From assembly GCA_034440615.1 (NCBI GenBank), contig JAOTOM010004316.1:62001-126000 (forward strand): a stretch of 64,000 nt of DNA. The letters are read 5' to 3'. This document shows positions 1-11,793 of the stretch, piece after piece (the first letter of the stretch is position 1; each line of letters starts with the position of its first letter). The notes under the pieces were generated by a model, which ran no database searches, was not told the DNA's origin, and worked only from the letters and a program-made list of their open reading frames with translations. Source of the stretch: Ashinkailepas kermadecensis. Lineage: Eukaryota > Arthropoda > Thecostraca > Neolepadidae. The translations under genes and the position numbers were made by a program.

Positions 1-484
1 TCATTTTGGGGCCCAGTGTCATTTTCGGCTGCCCTGGCGTGACTTCTTGCCCGCAGCGTGATCTCCAGGGATCCGGCGAAACTTGTAAGGCCTTTAGCGT
101 GATTTGCGGGGGCCCTGGCGCGAGTTTTCGGGGTACCGGCGCGACTTTTTGGGGGCCCCAGCGGTATTTCCAGGGGCCCGGTCCCACATTTTGGAGCCCT
201 CAGCGTCATTTGTAGCGTCACGGAACGATTTTTAAGGCCCTTAGTGTGATTTTCAGGGACCTTGGTGGGATTTCGGGGGCCTCAGCGTCATTTTCAGCGC
301 CTCCTGTGCGACATTTTTGGGGCTCCAATGTGATTTGTAAGGGCCTGGTGGGATTGCTGGGGCACCAGCAGGATTTTTACGAAGCCTGGCGATATTTTTC
401 CGAACCCTGGTGCGATTATTTGGGCCCACAACCTCTCAGGAGTGGGGGGGGGCTGCCCAATGCCCCCCTTCGGTACGCCACTGC
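1..484 (-). repeat. GGCCCC-type degenerate minisatellite, element-end motif at right
   Basis: Degenerate units of about 28-32 bases alternate a GGGGCCCC-like core with an AAAAATCRCGC-like A-rich stretch; here they are read on the minus strand (the plus strand shows GGGGCCC...ATTTT...GCGTGA). The block ends at 473-484 with GGTACGCCACTG, the reverse complement of CAGTGGCGTACC, which also opens the array at 3262. The same repeat recurs at 3262-4030, 7995-8940, 14290-14690, 15900-17090 and 32390-33340. Open frames here are by-products of the skewed composition. Confidence 0.8.
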
Positions 485-1631
485 GCATGCCCTAATGATT
501 GTATAGCTTAACAATGACGTCTATGGAGTACATCACACAAAATCGACATTTTATGCCCATTTAACTGCTTGCACCACAAGTAGTGTTCAGAAATATACAC
601 TCTGCAATTGGCCTGAATTCATCCCATTATCTTCGGGGTTCTTAACATCAGCCTGGACGTGCACATCACTGGACGATGAAAAGCCTTGATAGTAGTCTCC
701 GTTGTAATTCGGTGTTTTAGTACTTTTAATCCAAATGTTTCATTGAATAGATTCTGGGATCGGAGTCTTTGCTAAGCAGAGATTGTTACATATACCATGA
801 ACCCACCATCTGACCGAACCATTTCTGTTGAACGACGTAGTTTGAATTTAATGTTTAACGTGCTGCCAATGCCACTACGCAATTACCCAGCTGAGGATCC
901 ACTCGGGTCAATTGCCATGCTAGTCATGTGCCTTCTCGGTCACATGACAAGTATCACTCGTCACTCGTCACATCACCACTCGTCATATCACTCCTCATGT
1001 GACCTTGCCAGGTCATATCACGAGCGCATAATCCTCTCGGGGGAATCTGAGATTCTGAGAGGCGTTCTGACATTTGAAGTTGATAAAATAGGGTGTAGAC
1101 TTCATTATTGTATCTTTGCTACCATAATAAATGATGGAAATATGTATTTTGCTATGTTGGATACCAGCACCGATAATACCCAGACAGCTCACTCAGAAGG
1201 TTGGATATCGGTGTGTTGTGCCCAACTGTGAAAATCCATTGAAATGTGGAAATTTGTATGTTCTATTCCATACTACGGTCATGCAATGGATGTACCGTGG
1301 CAGTAATTTGTATGCTTCAATAATCAAAATACACGTAAATGTTGAAGTGTATGGCAGCTAGGACCAAGGCCATATATAATACATGGTTATGTAATATCAA
1401 GGCAAGGAACTTGCACTTGTTAATTGTATGTCTTACCTTGATTGTGTTACGCTACTGCCTGGCAGCCTGTATAATTTTCAACTGTAGGCAATATTAATGA
1501 AATCGACGTTAATCATGTTAACAGTCAAAGAACCACGGTGAAGCTCTAGTATGAATGCATTTTGGTACTGGTTGGCACATTATCTGCTTTATGGTCTTTT
1601 CATAACATAATATAAGGTGTGAATATCCATA
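485..1631. other. Anonymous AT-rich sequence, no gene recognised
   Basis: The longest open frame (797-1231, plus) has no recognisable domain and includes a His/Ser-rich stretch made by short TCACTCGTCACATCA-like repeats at about 955-1000. I see no splice-site-supported coding segment. Confidence 0.5.
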
Positions 1632-1639
1632 CATCTGTT

Positions 1640-2297
1640 CACTGGCGGATCTAGCCCACCGGTTTGGGGGGGGGGCAACTTTCGGTTTTCGGCGTCAGCC
1701 CCTCCTCCTTATCCCCAGTGGCGTACCTAGGAATTGCATCAGGGGAGGGGTCAAACGGATTTGGAGGGTGCCCATTCTCCCAATATTTTTGGTTAAAAGC
1801 ACCGGATTTCGACCACTATTTGACAAAGAGGCCCATTAAAAAAAAAAAAAAATAATAATTGACAACATAATTTCCTGGGTAGGGGCCCCAGCCTACCTCC
1901 ACCGTTCCTATGTTACCGGATTTTTGTTCTTGTTTACCAAAACGTTCACGTTCACGTTCAACGTCTTGTAACACGTCAACGTTCGTGCACGTGTACACTG
2001 GCGGATCCGATTTTGTCAACTCTTGCTGTAAGCAGAACTTGAGCAGCATGGAACCCTCGATGTTTGTCAGAATCTAGTATGCTACCATACTGGCTTCCAA
2101 ACAATTTTTTTTTTTAATCTTTAAAATTGGAGATTCTTTCATCCAGACGCCATTTTTTTAACCTCGCAAAGGTTACTGAATTTTAATTTAGTTTACTTCT
2201 GTTGGTTTCGGGGGGCCAAAAGACACTATTACCCCCCTTTTAACTTCGGGGGGGGGGGGGGCATGGCCGGAATGGCCCCTCCCTGGATCCGCCAGTG
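1640..2297. mobile_element. hAT-like non-autonomous element with 8-bp target duplication
   Basis: The element starts CACTGGCGGATC at 1640 and ends GGATCCGCCAGTG at 2297, so the termini are inverted repeats. It is flanked by a perfect 8-base direct repeat CATCTGTT (1632-1639 and 2298-2305). An 8-bp duplication is the hallmark of hAT transposons. There is no transposase; the interior holds another repeat (from about 1718) and long G runs (for example near 2250), so this is a MITE-like carrier. Confidence 0.75.
1718..1950 (+). mobile_element. Nested repeat starting CAGTGGCGTACCTAGG
   Basis: It is collinear with 13985-14190: both open CAGTGG(C/A)GTACCTA, then share AAACGGATTT, a G-rich stretch, GCCCATTAAAAA and GGATTTCGA...CTATTTG. 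It lies inside the hAT-like element at 1640-2297, so it inserted later or was captured. The right limit is uncertain. The ending poly-A (1838-1852) could be a tail. Confidence 0.6.
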
Positions 2298-2305
2298 CAT
2301 CTGTT

Positions 2306-3261
2306 GCATAACATCAACTCCGGAATTAGTTGCGTTGTCGTAAGGTCATGTCCAAGTTTGCATGACTTAAAAATGAAGTGCTACGATATATGTCCAACTT
2401 TTACCTAGTGATGGATTCCAGGGAGTTTTTCGCATATTCAAATGTGTGCATGCTGCTTTTTAGGAAACTTAAATGTCTCAAAAGTGTGTGTGTGTGGGGG
2501 GGGGGGGGGGGCAACTACCATTGTTGTCCCCCCACACTTTGAAAAGTGGGTGGGCCATGGCCCCCTAGCCCCCCTGCTCCTACGCGATAGATGTCATGCT
2601 GTTTTGGGGTTATTGTCCAGTCAAGCAGAATGTGTGCGATTACCTACGCGAAGCATCCAACTTATAAGGTACTTCAGATATAAAGTCAATGGAGCCTTAG
2701 TAGGTACTGCAAACATCATGGCAAAATGAAAATGGAAGCACCACACGTTCCCAATTGGAACTCATGCCACAGCTGAGCATACTAAATAGATAGTCAAATG
2801 GATATCAGGTCCAGTTCGTGAATATCACAACAGCTGGGTTTGTCTCGCGGAGTTGCCTATTTTGGGACCGCTTAAACAGTTTCCGCAACATGGATGTACT
2901 TTGAACATAGTTCCTGAAAATCCCATGCCGCGTAACCATTGCACCAATCTGCATGAATACTTCACCATTGAGCTGAAAACGAAATCCAATTTTACTCGGC
3001 CTTTCAAATATTTGGGCCTAGAAAAGCTTAATATCAGCGAATAATGCCATTAAGCTTCGAAGGCTACCAAATTACAAATGTAGAAAATACTATCAATCCC
3101 ATTCTCCGAAAACCAGTGGACATAGAAGTCGCCAAGGGTGGAGGGAGCCTACTTGCAGGCTGCTGCTTATATGGGCGGAACTTCACCAAAATGAATTGGG
3201 GTAGAGGCTCTAATTTTAATTTCAGAGTTTTTGAGGCCATTCTTACCATGAATCATCATCA
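2306..3261. other. Anonymous sequence with a G-run repeat fragment
   Basis: No gene is recognised. The segment 2480-2590 contains a GT run, a long G run and a C-rich tail like the dispersed repeats elsewhere in the window. The remainder is AT-rich and single-copy as far as can be judged by eye. Confidence 0.45.
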
Positions 3262-4030
3262 GTGGCGTACCGAGGGTGAGAAGGAGGAAGTTCCCCCTGA
3301 GAAGTTGTGGAGCCCCCGATAAAATCACACCGAGGTTCGGAAAAAAATGCATAGACCCCCTAAAATCCCGCTGGGGTCACACAAATCCCACCAGGTCTCC
3401 AAAAACTCGCACAAAGACTCCTGAATATCACGCTGGGAGCTCCACAAAGTGGGACCGGCCCCCTGAAAATACCGCTGGGACCCCCATAAAGTCGCACCGG
3501 GCCCCACGAAAATCACACTGAGGCCTCCAAAGATCGGGCCGAGGCCCCTGGGAATCACGTTGGGAGCCCAAGAAGTTCGCCGGGCCCCTGAAAATGACAC
3601 TGGGACCCCAAAAAGACGACACTGGCTCTTAAAAATCAGACTGGGGCCCAAAAGGTCTGGCCGGGCCACTGAAAATCGCACTGGATCCCCAAAAACGTCG
3701 GACTTGGGGCCCCTGGAAATCACGCTGGTTGCCTCAAAAGTTCGCACCTGAGTCCTTGAAGATCACGCTGGGGACCACAAGAGTCGTGCCGGGTTCCTTG
3801 AAAATCACGATGGGGTCCCCAAATAGACGGGCTGTGTCCCTGAAAATTAGGATCGGGACCAAAAAAGTCGTGCCTGGTTCTTGAAAATCACGACGTAGGG
3901 CCCCAAGAGTTGGGCCGGGGCTTTGAAAATCACGCTAAGCCTGAGGTACCAAAAAGTCGCGCCCGGGCCCTTGAACATCACCCCATGGGCTCGACAGGTC
4001 GTAACAGAGCCCCAAAAGTCTCATCAGCGC
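3262..4030 (+). repeat. GGCCCC-type degenerate minisatellite in a CAGTGGCGTACC element
   Basis: The block opens with CAGTGGCGTACC at 3262, followed by about 50 bases rich in GGAAG/CCCCC and then roughly 22-25 degenerate units. Each unit holds GGGGCCCC, AAAA and TCGCGCC-like segments spaced about 28-32 bases apart. It runs straight into the endonuclease relic at about 4030. The opening motif matches the end of the first array (473-484), suggesting the arrays are internal parts of a mobile element. Confidence 0.75.
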
Positions 4031-4507
4031 CAACTATTGAGGAATGCTGAAATTGGGGGTGAGACTGGGAAGGGAAGATAGTGCCAATTTCCGGGGAGAA
4101 AGACGGCCATTTTGCTTCGCGAACGTTCCAGCGGGGTAGAAATGAATAATATCTAGACTGGGCTGAGCGTTCAAGTATGATATGAATAGGAAAGTGATCG
4201 CTAAAAAGGGGGTCGGGTTGTACGTGCCAAGAGAGGAGGGGTGAGATGGAAGCCGAAGCCACAGAAAGGTCTATGGCAGATGGACGGAACGGGGCGATGT
4301 TTGTGTTGTGGGTGGGTGTTTGGTCATTTAAAATGACTATGTTGTGGGTGTTGAGAAGTGTTTCAATGTCATCTCCGCGTGGAGATGTGATGTGACACCC
4401 CCATGCCTGGTGGTGGGCGTTGAGATCGTCCAGCACCAGACAGGAGCATGGAAGAAGACCGAAGAGGTCGGCCACAGAAGTTAAGGATAGCGTAGGAGAA
4501 GAGGGAA

Positions 4508-4579
<72 letters not shown>

Positions 4580-4823
4580 AGGGAGAGGGAGGGGAGGGAG
4601 GGGAGGGGGAGGGGGAGAGGGAGAGGGAGAGGGAGAGGGAGAGGGAGGGAGAGGGAGGGAGAGGGAGAGGGAGAGGAGAGAGGAGAGCGGAGCGAGAGCG
4701 AGAGCGAGAGCGAGAGCGAGAGGGAGAGCGAGAGCGAGAGCGAGAGCGAGAGCGAGAGCGAGAGCGAGAGCGAGAGCGAGAGCGAGAGCGAGAGCGAGAG
4801 CGAGAGAGGGAGAGGGAGAGGAG

Positions 4824-4893
<70 letters not shown>

Positions 4894-5218
4894 AGAGTAC
4901 AGTGAGTTCTAGTTATGCAATTTGGACAGAAACGGGAACAAAATTTAGGTCACTGACAATATTGATCGGGTGATGGAGGATGGTGTCTAAGATAAATATG
5001 GCAACCACGCCGCCGCGGGGCGTAAAACTTGTGTTATGGGTATAAAGGGTGTAGCCAACGATGTTAAAATTGTACGGGTCGTCGTCGCGCCGTCGGGTCT
5101 CCTGAACGTCGGCAATCAATGGTTTAATTTTGACGATATATTTCTTGAATTTTGCCAAATGGGATATGAGATACTTATATCCATGTCTGGTGTCTCTTTG
5201 TTTTATATGCCATATGTG
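4031..5218 (-). pseudogene. Non-LTR retrotransposon AP-endonuclease domain, split by a GA microsatellite
   Basis: Reading the minus strand, 5218-4917 encodes the start of an apurinic-type endonuclease as found in Jockey/I-clade LINEs: YKYLISHL, then a QETR block with the catalytic Glu, then GYTLY and RGGVVAIFI. The second half, about 4490-4031, has VLDDLNAHHQAWG (normally GDxNAHHxxWG; the first Gly is Asp here), then PSAIDLSVAS and the SDHFPI catalytic block. The two halves are separated by 382 bases of GA/CT repeat (4509-4890) where the family usually has a short segment around its YLPP-like motif. The first half reaches a stop near 4913. No reverse transcriptase follows downstream (below 4030), where the GGCCCC array begins. 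It is a dead fragment that acted, when intact, in nicking target DNA for retrotransposition. Confidence 0.85.
4509..4890 (+). repeat. (GA)n/(GAGAGC)n/(GAGGGA)n compound microsatellite
   Basis: Pure GA flanks a core with GAGGGA and GAGAGC hexamer runs. It lies inside the endonuclease relic at 4031-5218. Confidence 0.97.
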
Positions 5219-5515
5219 TCTTATATGGTAAAATACGCATGCGTCGCCACTTCCCAGGTAGGTATGTGCCTGCGAAAGAGGAAAATTATTCATTATAGTA
5301 CAAGCTACCGGTAATACAAAACATTGCATTTTATCACTCATGTAGCTAAAAAAATATATCGGAACATAATTATTACCCATTATGAAGATTGGGCATCAGG
5401 TGATGGGTCATACACAATGTTGTAGCCCCGGGAAAAGACGAGGATGTGCAAAAAAGTAATATTTAAAACACAACATTTTAACGTCCGTGGCGCGACGGCC
5501 CTGCCAGCGCTGGGG
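5219..5515. other. Anonymous AT-rich spacer
   Basis: It lies between the endonuclease relic and the next dispersed repeat. Nothing recognised. Confidence 0.4.
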
Positions 5516-6170
5516 ACTCCTACCAGGGGCGAATTAAGAAATTCCCACTGGGCACTTGTCTGAAGGGGCACCATTTCTTCAGAGGGGCGCCACTGCGAAA
5601 ATACTTGAAGGCAGGGATGGATACAGGGGGGGGGGCGCTGTATAACCTAGGCAGTTGGCGCACCTTCGGCCGGGAAAAGGCTCCACTTCGGGAAAGCTCG
5701 AGTGCATCCCCATCGATTTTGTTCAGCAAGAGGCGCCCCTGAGAGGAATAGGCGCCCTTGCAGTGTGTTTGAGTGCATCCACTCCATTTATTCAGCCAGA
5801 GGCGCACCATCGAGGGTAAAGGCGCCCTCCGGGAAGGTTCGAGTGCGCCCCACTCCTCAAATTTTTGCCCCTCAAGAGACCAAATTCCCCTCATGACAAT
5901 TGCTGAACCGGCTCCTGCCTGGAGTGGTGTATTTTCCTACCGAGGGATCCTCTGGTCGAAATATTCGAGTGGGTCCATTCGAGCACACTGAAGAGGCGCC
6001 TTTTTCTCTCGGAGGGATGCTTCCGACTGAATAAAAAAAATATAGGGGGTTCACTCGAGCCTTCCCGGATGGGTGCCTTTTCCCGGCCAGAGGAGCGACC
6101 AACTTCCATGGGAGGGAGGCACATGCCCCCAGTTCCTTCCCCTTTGTGTCTGCGTTCTGGCTAACACAGT
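5516..6170 (+). mobile_element. Dispersed repeat with ~65-bp AGGCGCCCC internal units
   Basis: Units of roughly 65-70 bases contain TTCAGCCAGAGGCGC, GGAAAAGGCGCC and GGAAGGYTCGAGTGCA-like blocks. At least four degenerate units are visible. The same family appears at 50436-50805 and, internally deleted, at 36986-37098; a related piece lies at 54060-54290. Segments such as CATGACAATTGCTG (5892) match the CATGACAATTCCTGG end of the 50-kb copy. No transposase is present. Confidence 0.65.
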
Positions 6171-6474
6171 TTTCTCCATTCTCCGGAGATGACAGATTTC
6201 TAGCCGACGCAGACGGACTGTGCGTTTCGGGTGGCTGGAATCTAAGAAGACAGCACTAAGTTCAAGGGCGTCGCCACCGGGGGGGGCAGCGGGGGCAATC
6301 GCCCCCCTGCCGTGAAACTGGGGGACGCCGCCCCCCCTGAAATTTGAGGAGGCCCCTATTCGCAAATGCACAGCAAAAAAGGTGAGCAAGGAAGCCGACG
6401 GGACAGAAGATCATGCTGTCAATGAGGCCTCAAGACTGACGAGGCCCCCAGGAAATATAATCAGGTCTCTATAA

Positions 6475-7670
6475 GAGACGTAGAACAGCGATTGGGAGGA
6501 GGCCCCCAGGACGAAAAGGAGGCCCATGGCGAAAAGGAGGCCACCATGACGAAAAGGAGGCCCCAAGACGTAGAACAGAGATTGGGAGGAGGCCCCCAGG
6601 GCGAAAAGGAGGCCCCAAGACGTAGAACAGAGATTGGGAGGAGGCCCCCAGGACGAAAAGGAGGCCCCAAGACGTAGAACAGAGATTGGGAAGAGGCCCC
6701 CCAGGACGAAAAGGAGGCCCCAGGACGAAAAAGATGCACCCAAGGACGAAAAGGAGTCCCCCAAGACGTAGAACAGAGATTGGGATGAGGTCCCCAGGAC
6801 GAAAAGGAGGCCCCCAGGACGAAAAGGAGGCCCCTAAGACGTAGAACAGAGATGGGAGGTGGCCCCCAGGACGAAAGGGAGGCCCCCAGGACGAAAAGGA
6901 TACCCCCAGGACGCAAAGGAGGCCCCCAAGACGTAGAACAGAGATTGGGAGGTGGCCCCCAGGACGAAAGGGAGGTCCCCAGGACGAAAAGGATGCCCCA
7001 GGACGCAAAGGAGGCCCCCAAGACGTAGAACAGATATTGGAAGGAGGCCCCCAGGACTAAGAGGAGGCCCCCCAGGACGAAAAGAAGGCCTCCAGAACGA
7101 ATAGGATGCACCCAAGGACGAAAAGGAGGCCCCCAAGACGTAGAACAGAGATAGGGAGGAGGCCCCCACAACGAAAAGGAGGCCCCCAGGACGAAAAGGA
7201 AGCCCCAAGACGTAGAACAGAGATAGGGAGGACGCCCCCAGGACGACAAGGGGGCCCACAGGACGAAAAGGATGCCCCAGGACGAAAAGGAGGCCCCCAG
7301 GACGAAAAGGAGGCCCCCAGGACGAAAAGGAGGCCCCCAGGACGAAAAGGAGACCCCTAAGACGTACAACAGAGATTGGGAGGTGGCCCTCATGACGAAC
7401 AGGAGGCCCCCAGGACGAAAAGGAGGCCCCCAGGACGAAAAGGATGCCCCCAGGACGCAAAGGAAGCCCCCAAGACGTAGAACAGAGATTGGGAGGAGGC
7501 CCCCAGGACTAAAAGGGGGCCCCAGGACGAAAAGGAGGCACCCAGAACGAAAAGGATGCACCCAAGGACGAAAAGGAGGCCCCTAAGGCGTAGAACAGAG
7601 ATTGGGAGGTAGCCCCCAGGACGAAAAGGAGGCCCCAGGACGAAAAGGAGGCCCCCAGGACGAAAAGACG
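6475..7670 (+). repeat. 20-bp minisatellite GGCCCCCAGGACGAAAAGGA, left arm
   Basis: Tandem 20-base units with consensus GGCCCCCAGGACGAAAAGGA are interrupted at intervals by a longer unit containing GACGTAGAACAGAGATTGGG. The result is an irregular higher-order pattern of one to several short units per long one. Long open frames rich in SFSSWGPPFRPGG on the minus strand come only from the repeat; several frames are open at once, so I do not call a protein. Confidence 0.95.
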
Positions 7671-7994
7671 GCTAAGAAGGTCTCCGGGAAATATGAAGGC
7701 CACTAAGATAGGAAAGGTTGCCAGTAAGGAGGCCCACGAGGCGTGGCAGGAGGCCCCTAATTTGGCAGAGAATGCCCCTCGAAGATGAGAGGAAGCCCCA
7801 TGCCATGTTAAAGGGACCCCAGAATGCAAGAGAAGGCCCTCCAAGACGGGAGAGGACCATTGAATATGGAGGAGGGTAGGACACACAAGGAGACGTCGAA
7901 AACCGGTAAAAAGGCTCTAGGAAATGAGACGAGACCCTTAAGACGCGACAGGAGGCCTATAATTTGCAAGAAGAAACCCCTAAGAAATAGTAGG
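7671..7994 (+). repeat. Palindrome block B, left copy
   Basis: AGGAGGCCCC-rich degenerate sequence is the reverse complement of 17085-17380 plus 17720-17790. Between those two right-arm segments the left arm lacks about 350 bases, so a deletion left its scar at about 7730. No coding potential is recognised. Confidence 0.8.
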
Positions 7995-8940
7995 AGTCGT
8001 GTCTGGGTACTTTACAATCACGATATGGGCCCCAAAAGATCCGGCCGGGGCCCCCGCCAATTACGCTGAGCCCATGGTACCAAAAATTCACGCCCGGACC
8101 ACGAAAATGATGCCAGGGGCACGACAGGTCGTATCGTGCCCCAACAGTCTCATTGGGACCAAAACAAATGAAGCCGGAGCAACGAAAAACAATCCGGACA
8201 TGGATAATCACTGGGGGCCAAACAATGACGCCAAAAGCCCCAAAAACGCATTGGACTCCCAAAAAGTGTCGAGGCCGCTATAGCTCGCGCTAGGGATCCA
8301 AGGAAATGACGTCGGGGCCTAAAAGATTACATTGGACTAAAAAAATGTCGCGTCGTAGCCCTTGAAAATCACATTGGAGGCCCAGAAGGTCGCGCCGGGG
8401 CCCCAAAAGTTGCAGCTTCCCCAAAAATAAATCCTTAACCGGAATGTCACTCTGGGACACAACAAAAACTCCTTCAGTGGCCGCAGTGCTATATCGAAGG
8501 GCCAAATGCTCCCTCCATCCTGAGAGGGATAAGCTCCCAAAAATCGTACCGGGGCCTCAAAAATCTCACTGGGGCCACGAAAATTCGCGTCGGTCCACAA
8601 GAATTCGCGTATGGGTCTCCAAATAAATACGGGGAGCCCCGGAAAACTCGCTCCGAGGCCCGAAAAATTGCGACAGGAACCGCCAAAATCGCGTTGGGGC
8701 CACAGCTAAATACAACGCGTCCCACAAACTCGAACCGGGCCCCAAAAATATCGCGCTCGAGACCCACAATTCCCATCGGTACTCCCGTCGAGGCTCTCAA
8801 AAATTGGCGTCTAGGGCCACACGTAAGCACAGTATGACCACAAACACCGGATTGTTTTCCGAAAAAAATCAAGGTAGAGACCTCGAAAATAAGGAGGGAT
8901 TCCAACAACTAAATGCCCAGGTAAAAAAATGGCTCTGGAG
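7995..8940 (+). repeat. GGCCCC-type array, palindrome block C, left copy
   Basis: Degenerate ~30-base GGGGCCCC/AAAATCGCG units are collinear in reverse complement with about 16200-17090 in the right arm. It ends in the block around 8880-8990 shared with 14320-14440 and 16140-16280. Confidence 0.85.
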
Positions 8941-8989
8941 CACCGAACATATTATCAGATGCCTCACAAATTGCGTACGGCACCGAAAA

Positions 8990-9235
8990 AAAAACCCGAC
9001 CCACAAAAAAGGGGGGGGGAAAAAAAAAACGGCCCCCAGCGGCCCAAAAAACAAGCCCGGGATCCGAAATTTTTAAAAAAAAAAAAAAAATTAAAAAAAT
9101 ATTAAAAAACAAAAAAAAGGGGGGGGTTTTCTCAAAAAACCCCCCCCGGGGGAAAAAACCCCCCCGGCGGCAAAAAAAAAAAAAAAAAAACCCAAAAAAT
9201 AATAGGGCCCCCCAAAAAGCATAAGAAGAACTCAA
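8990..9235. other. Homopolymer-smeared, probably low-quality consensus
   Basis: Runs of A, G, C and T of 6-19 bases follow each other. The stretch lies exactly where block D should be. A skeleton of that block is still legible: GGCCCAAAA...CCCGGGATCCGAAATTTTTAAAA against right-arm GGGCTCGAGAAATC...CCGGGATTCGGACTTTTAAAA. This is best explained as assembly or basecalling error rather than biology. Confidence 0.65.
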
Positions 9236-10190
9236 AAGGCCATAAACACATCGGGACCCTAAAGGCCTGTTTACACGCGACAGAATTCCGGCAGAATCGT
9301 GCGTCGGGAGACCCGAAGTCCGCGACGTCGGCGGCAGAAATTGGCAGGGAGCGGCAGAAAGTAGCAAGCGGTGGCAGAAATTAGCAGGCGGCGGCAGACT
9401 CTGACGTCACGCTTCATTCTTTCAACGTCATACTAGTAGGAGACGTCATCTATCCAGTGCGCTATGAAGCGTCTCAGTTATTTGTTTACTGTATCATAAG
9501 TGATCCATTGCACTATTAATTGAGTCAAGCAGTACCGCCCAGGTTAGTACCTCTAGAGCATTAATGCCCAGGCATTTGGCACTGCATCATTACAAGAAGG
9601 GCTCCTTTTCTTGAGGACGCGGTGGTGAGGTTACCATAATAATACGGATGCAGGGAAAAATATTTCTACTACAGAGCTGAAAAAGGGTAAAAAAACTTGA
9701 GTGTACAAAACTGTTTCTCATCCCTACCGGGATTAAGAAGGGCCCGATAACCAAGCGGGGTCTTTCTCCCCCCCCAACTTTGAGACCATTCCTGTGCCAC
9801 CTGAATATATGGGGGAGGGGGGATTCCACCTACTAACTCCGGCATTGTGTGCAATTTATTGCAATTTATTTCCGGCATTGTGTGCGTCCTGAATGGACTC
9901 CCTATCTTGCTCCGACATTCGCAATGTCACCGTCGCCACGCTATTGCGTGTAGTGGTTTGTATAGGGTATGTCCTGAATACCGCTCGTCACCTGTGACCG
10001 CCATTGCATGGGTGTCACTTCGTGAAATTGATTGGGTGGAATGGGGGGGGGGGGGGCAATTGATGTTTTTGATGAATATTTGGTCTGGAGAAGGACACCA
10101 TCAGCTAAAAAAAACTCATTGAGCAGGGGTGGGGATGCACTCAAGCGTTCTGGCAGGACGCCTCCATAGGCTCAATGATTAAGCTTCGGT

Positions 10191-11105
<915 letters not shown>

Positions 11106-11220
11106 TTAGCAAGCATTAAAAAATACTGCATTTAAACATTTTTGGCTATAAATATCCAGTAATGTCCTCAATTGCATTATTTACCCTGGGTTCACCATCC
11201 CTAGATTTCCCAGATTTCCT

Positions 11221-11261
11221 TCATACACATATGTGTATGAACCTAACCACATATGTGGTTA
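11221..11261. repeat. Two adjacent perfect palindromes
   Basis: 11221-11240 is a perfect 20-base palindrome with half-site TCATACACAT. 11244-11261 is a perfect 18-base palindrome with half-site TAACCACAT. Three bases separate them. Both centre on ACATATGT and lie in the right part of the transposon 9263-11790. Confidence 0.9.
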
Positions 11262-11793
11262 TGGAAAAACATTAAATAACAAACATAGGTACCTAGTGCC
11301 CTGTGGTGTGCCCTCAATTCACTTCAGTCTGCCCATTGCGTTCATTGTCATGTAGGTACCCATTATGTAGTTCATGATATATTACATAGGACAACGGAAA
11401 GCACAATTTACTCACCAATATCCCCATCCATGACAATCAGTACTTATTTTGCTAACGTAGAAGTTGCCTACCCGCCTAAAATCCAAACAGCAACAACAGA
11501 AGAAACCTTCCGACGCTCGCGTCTGACGGCAGAACGCGGCAGACAACTTGAAATATTTGAAGTTGCCTGCCGCCGACGTCGCCGACGTCGATGAAACTAC
11601 TAAATCAAAATTACTATGGCTAATACATTGCGTGACATCATCCATTTGTGCTGTGATGTCAGAGGCTCCGGACATCGCCGACGCCGGGTTCTGCTCGATT
11701 CTGCTCGGTTCTGCCGGGTCCTGCTCAGTACTGCCAACGTCACGATTCTGCCGGGATTCTGTCGGTTTTCTGCCGCGTGTAAACAGGCCTTAA

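Noticed and set aside
797..1231. 144-codon plus-strand frame
   Set aside because: No domain; the His/Ser stretch comes from short tandem repeats and there are no supporting splice sites.
4509..4973. Arg/Glu-rich 154-codon frame
   Set aside because: GA microsatellite translated in a retroelement relic.
6461..7561. 366-codon frame rich in FSSWGPPFRPGG
   Set aside because: It lies over a 20-bp minisatellite, other frames on both strands are open as well, and there is no start context or splice signal.
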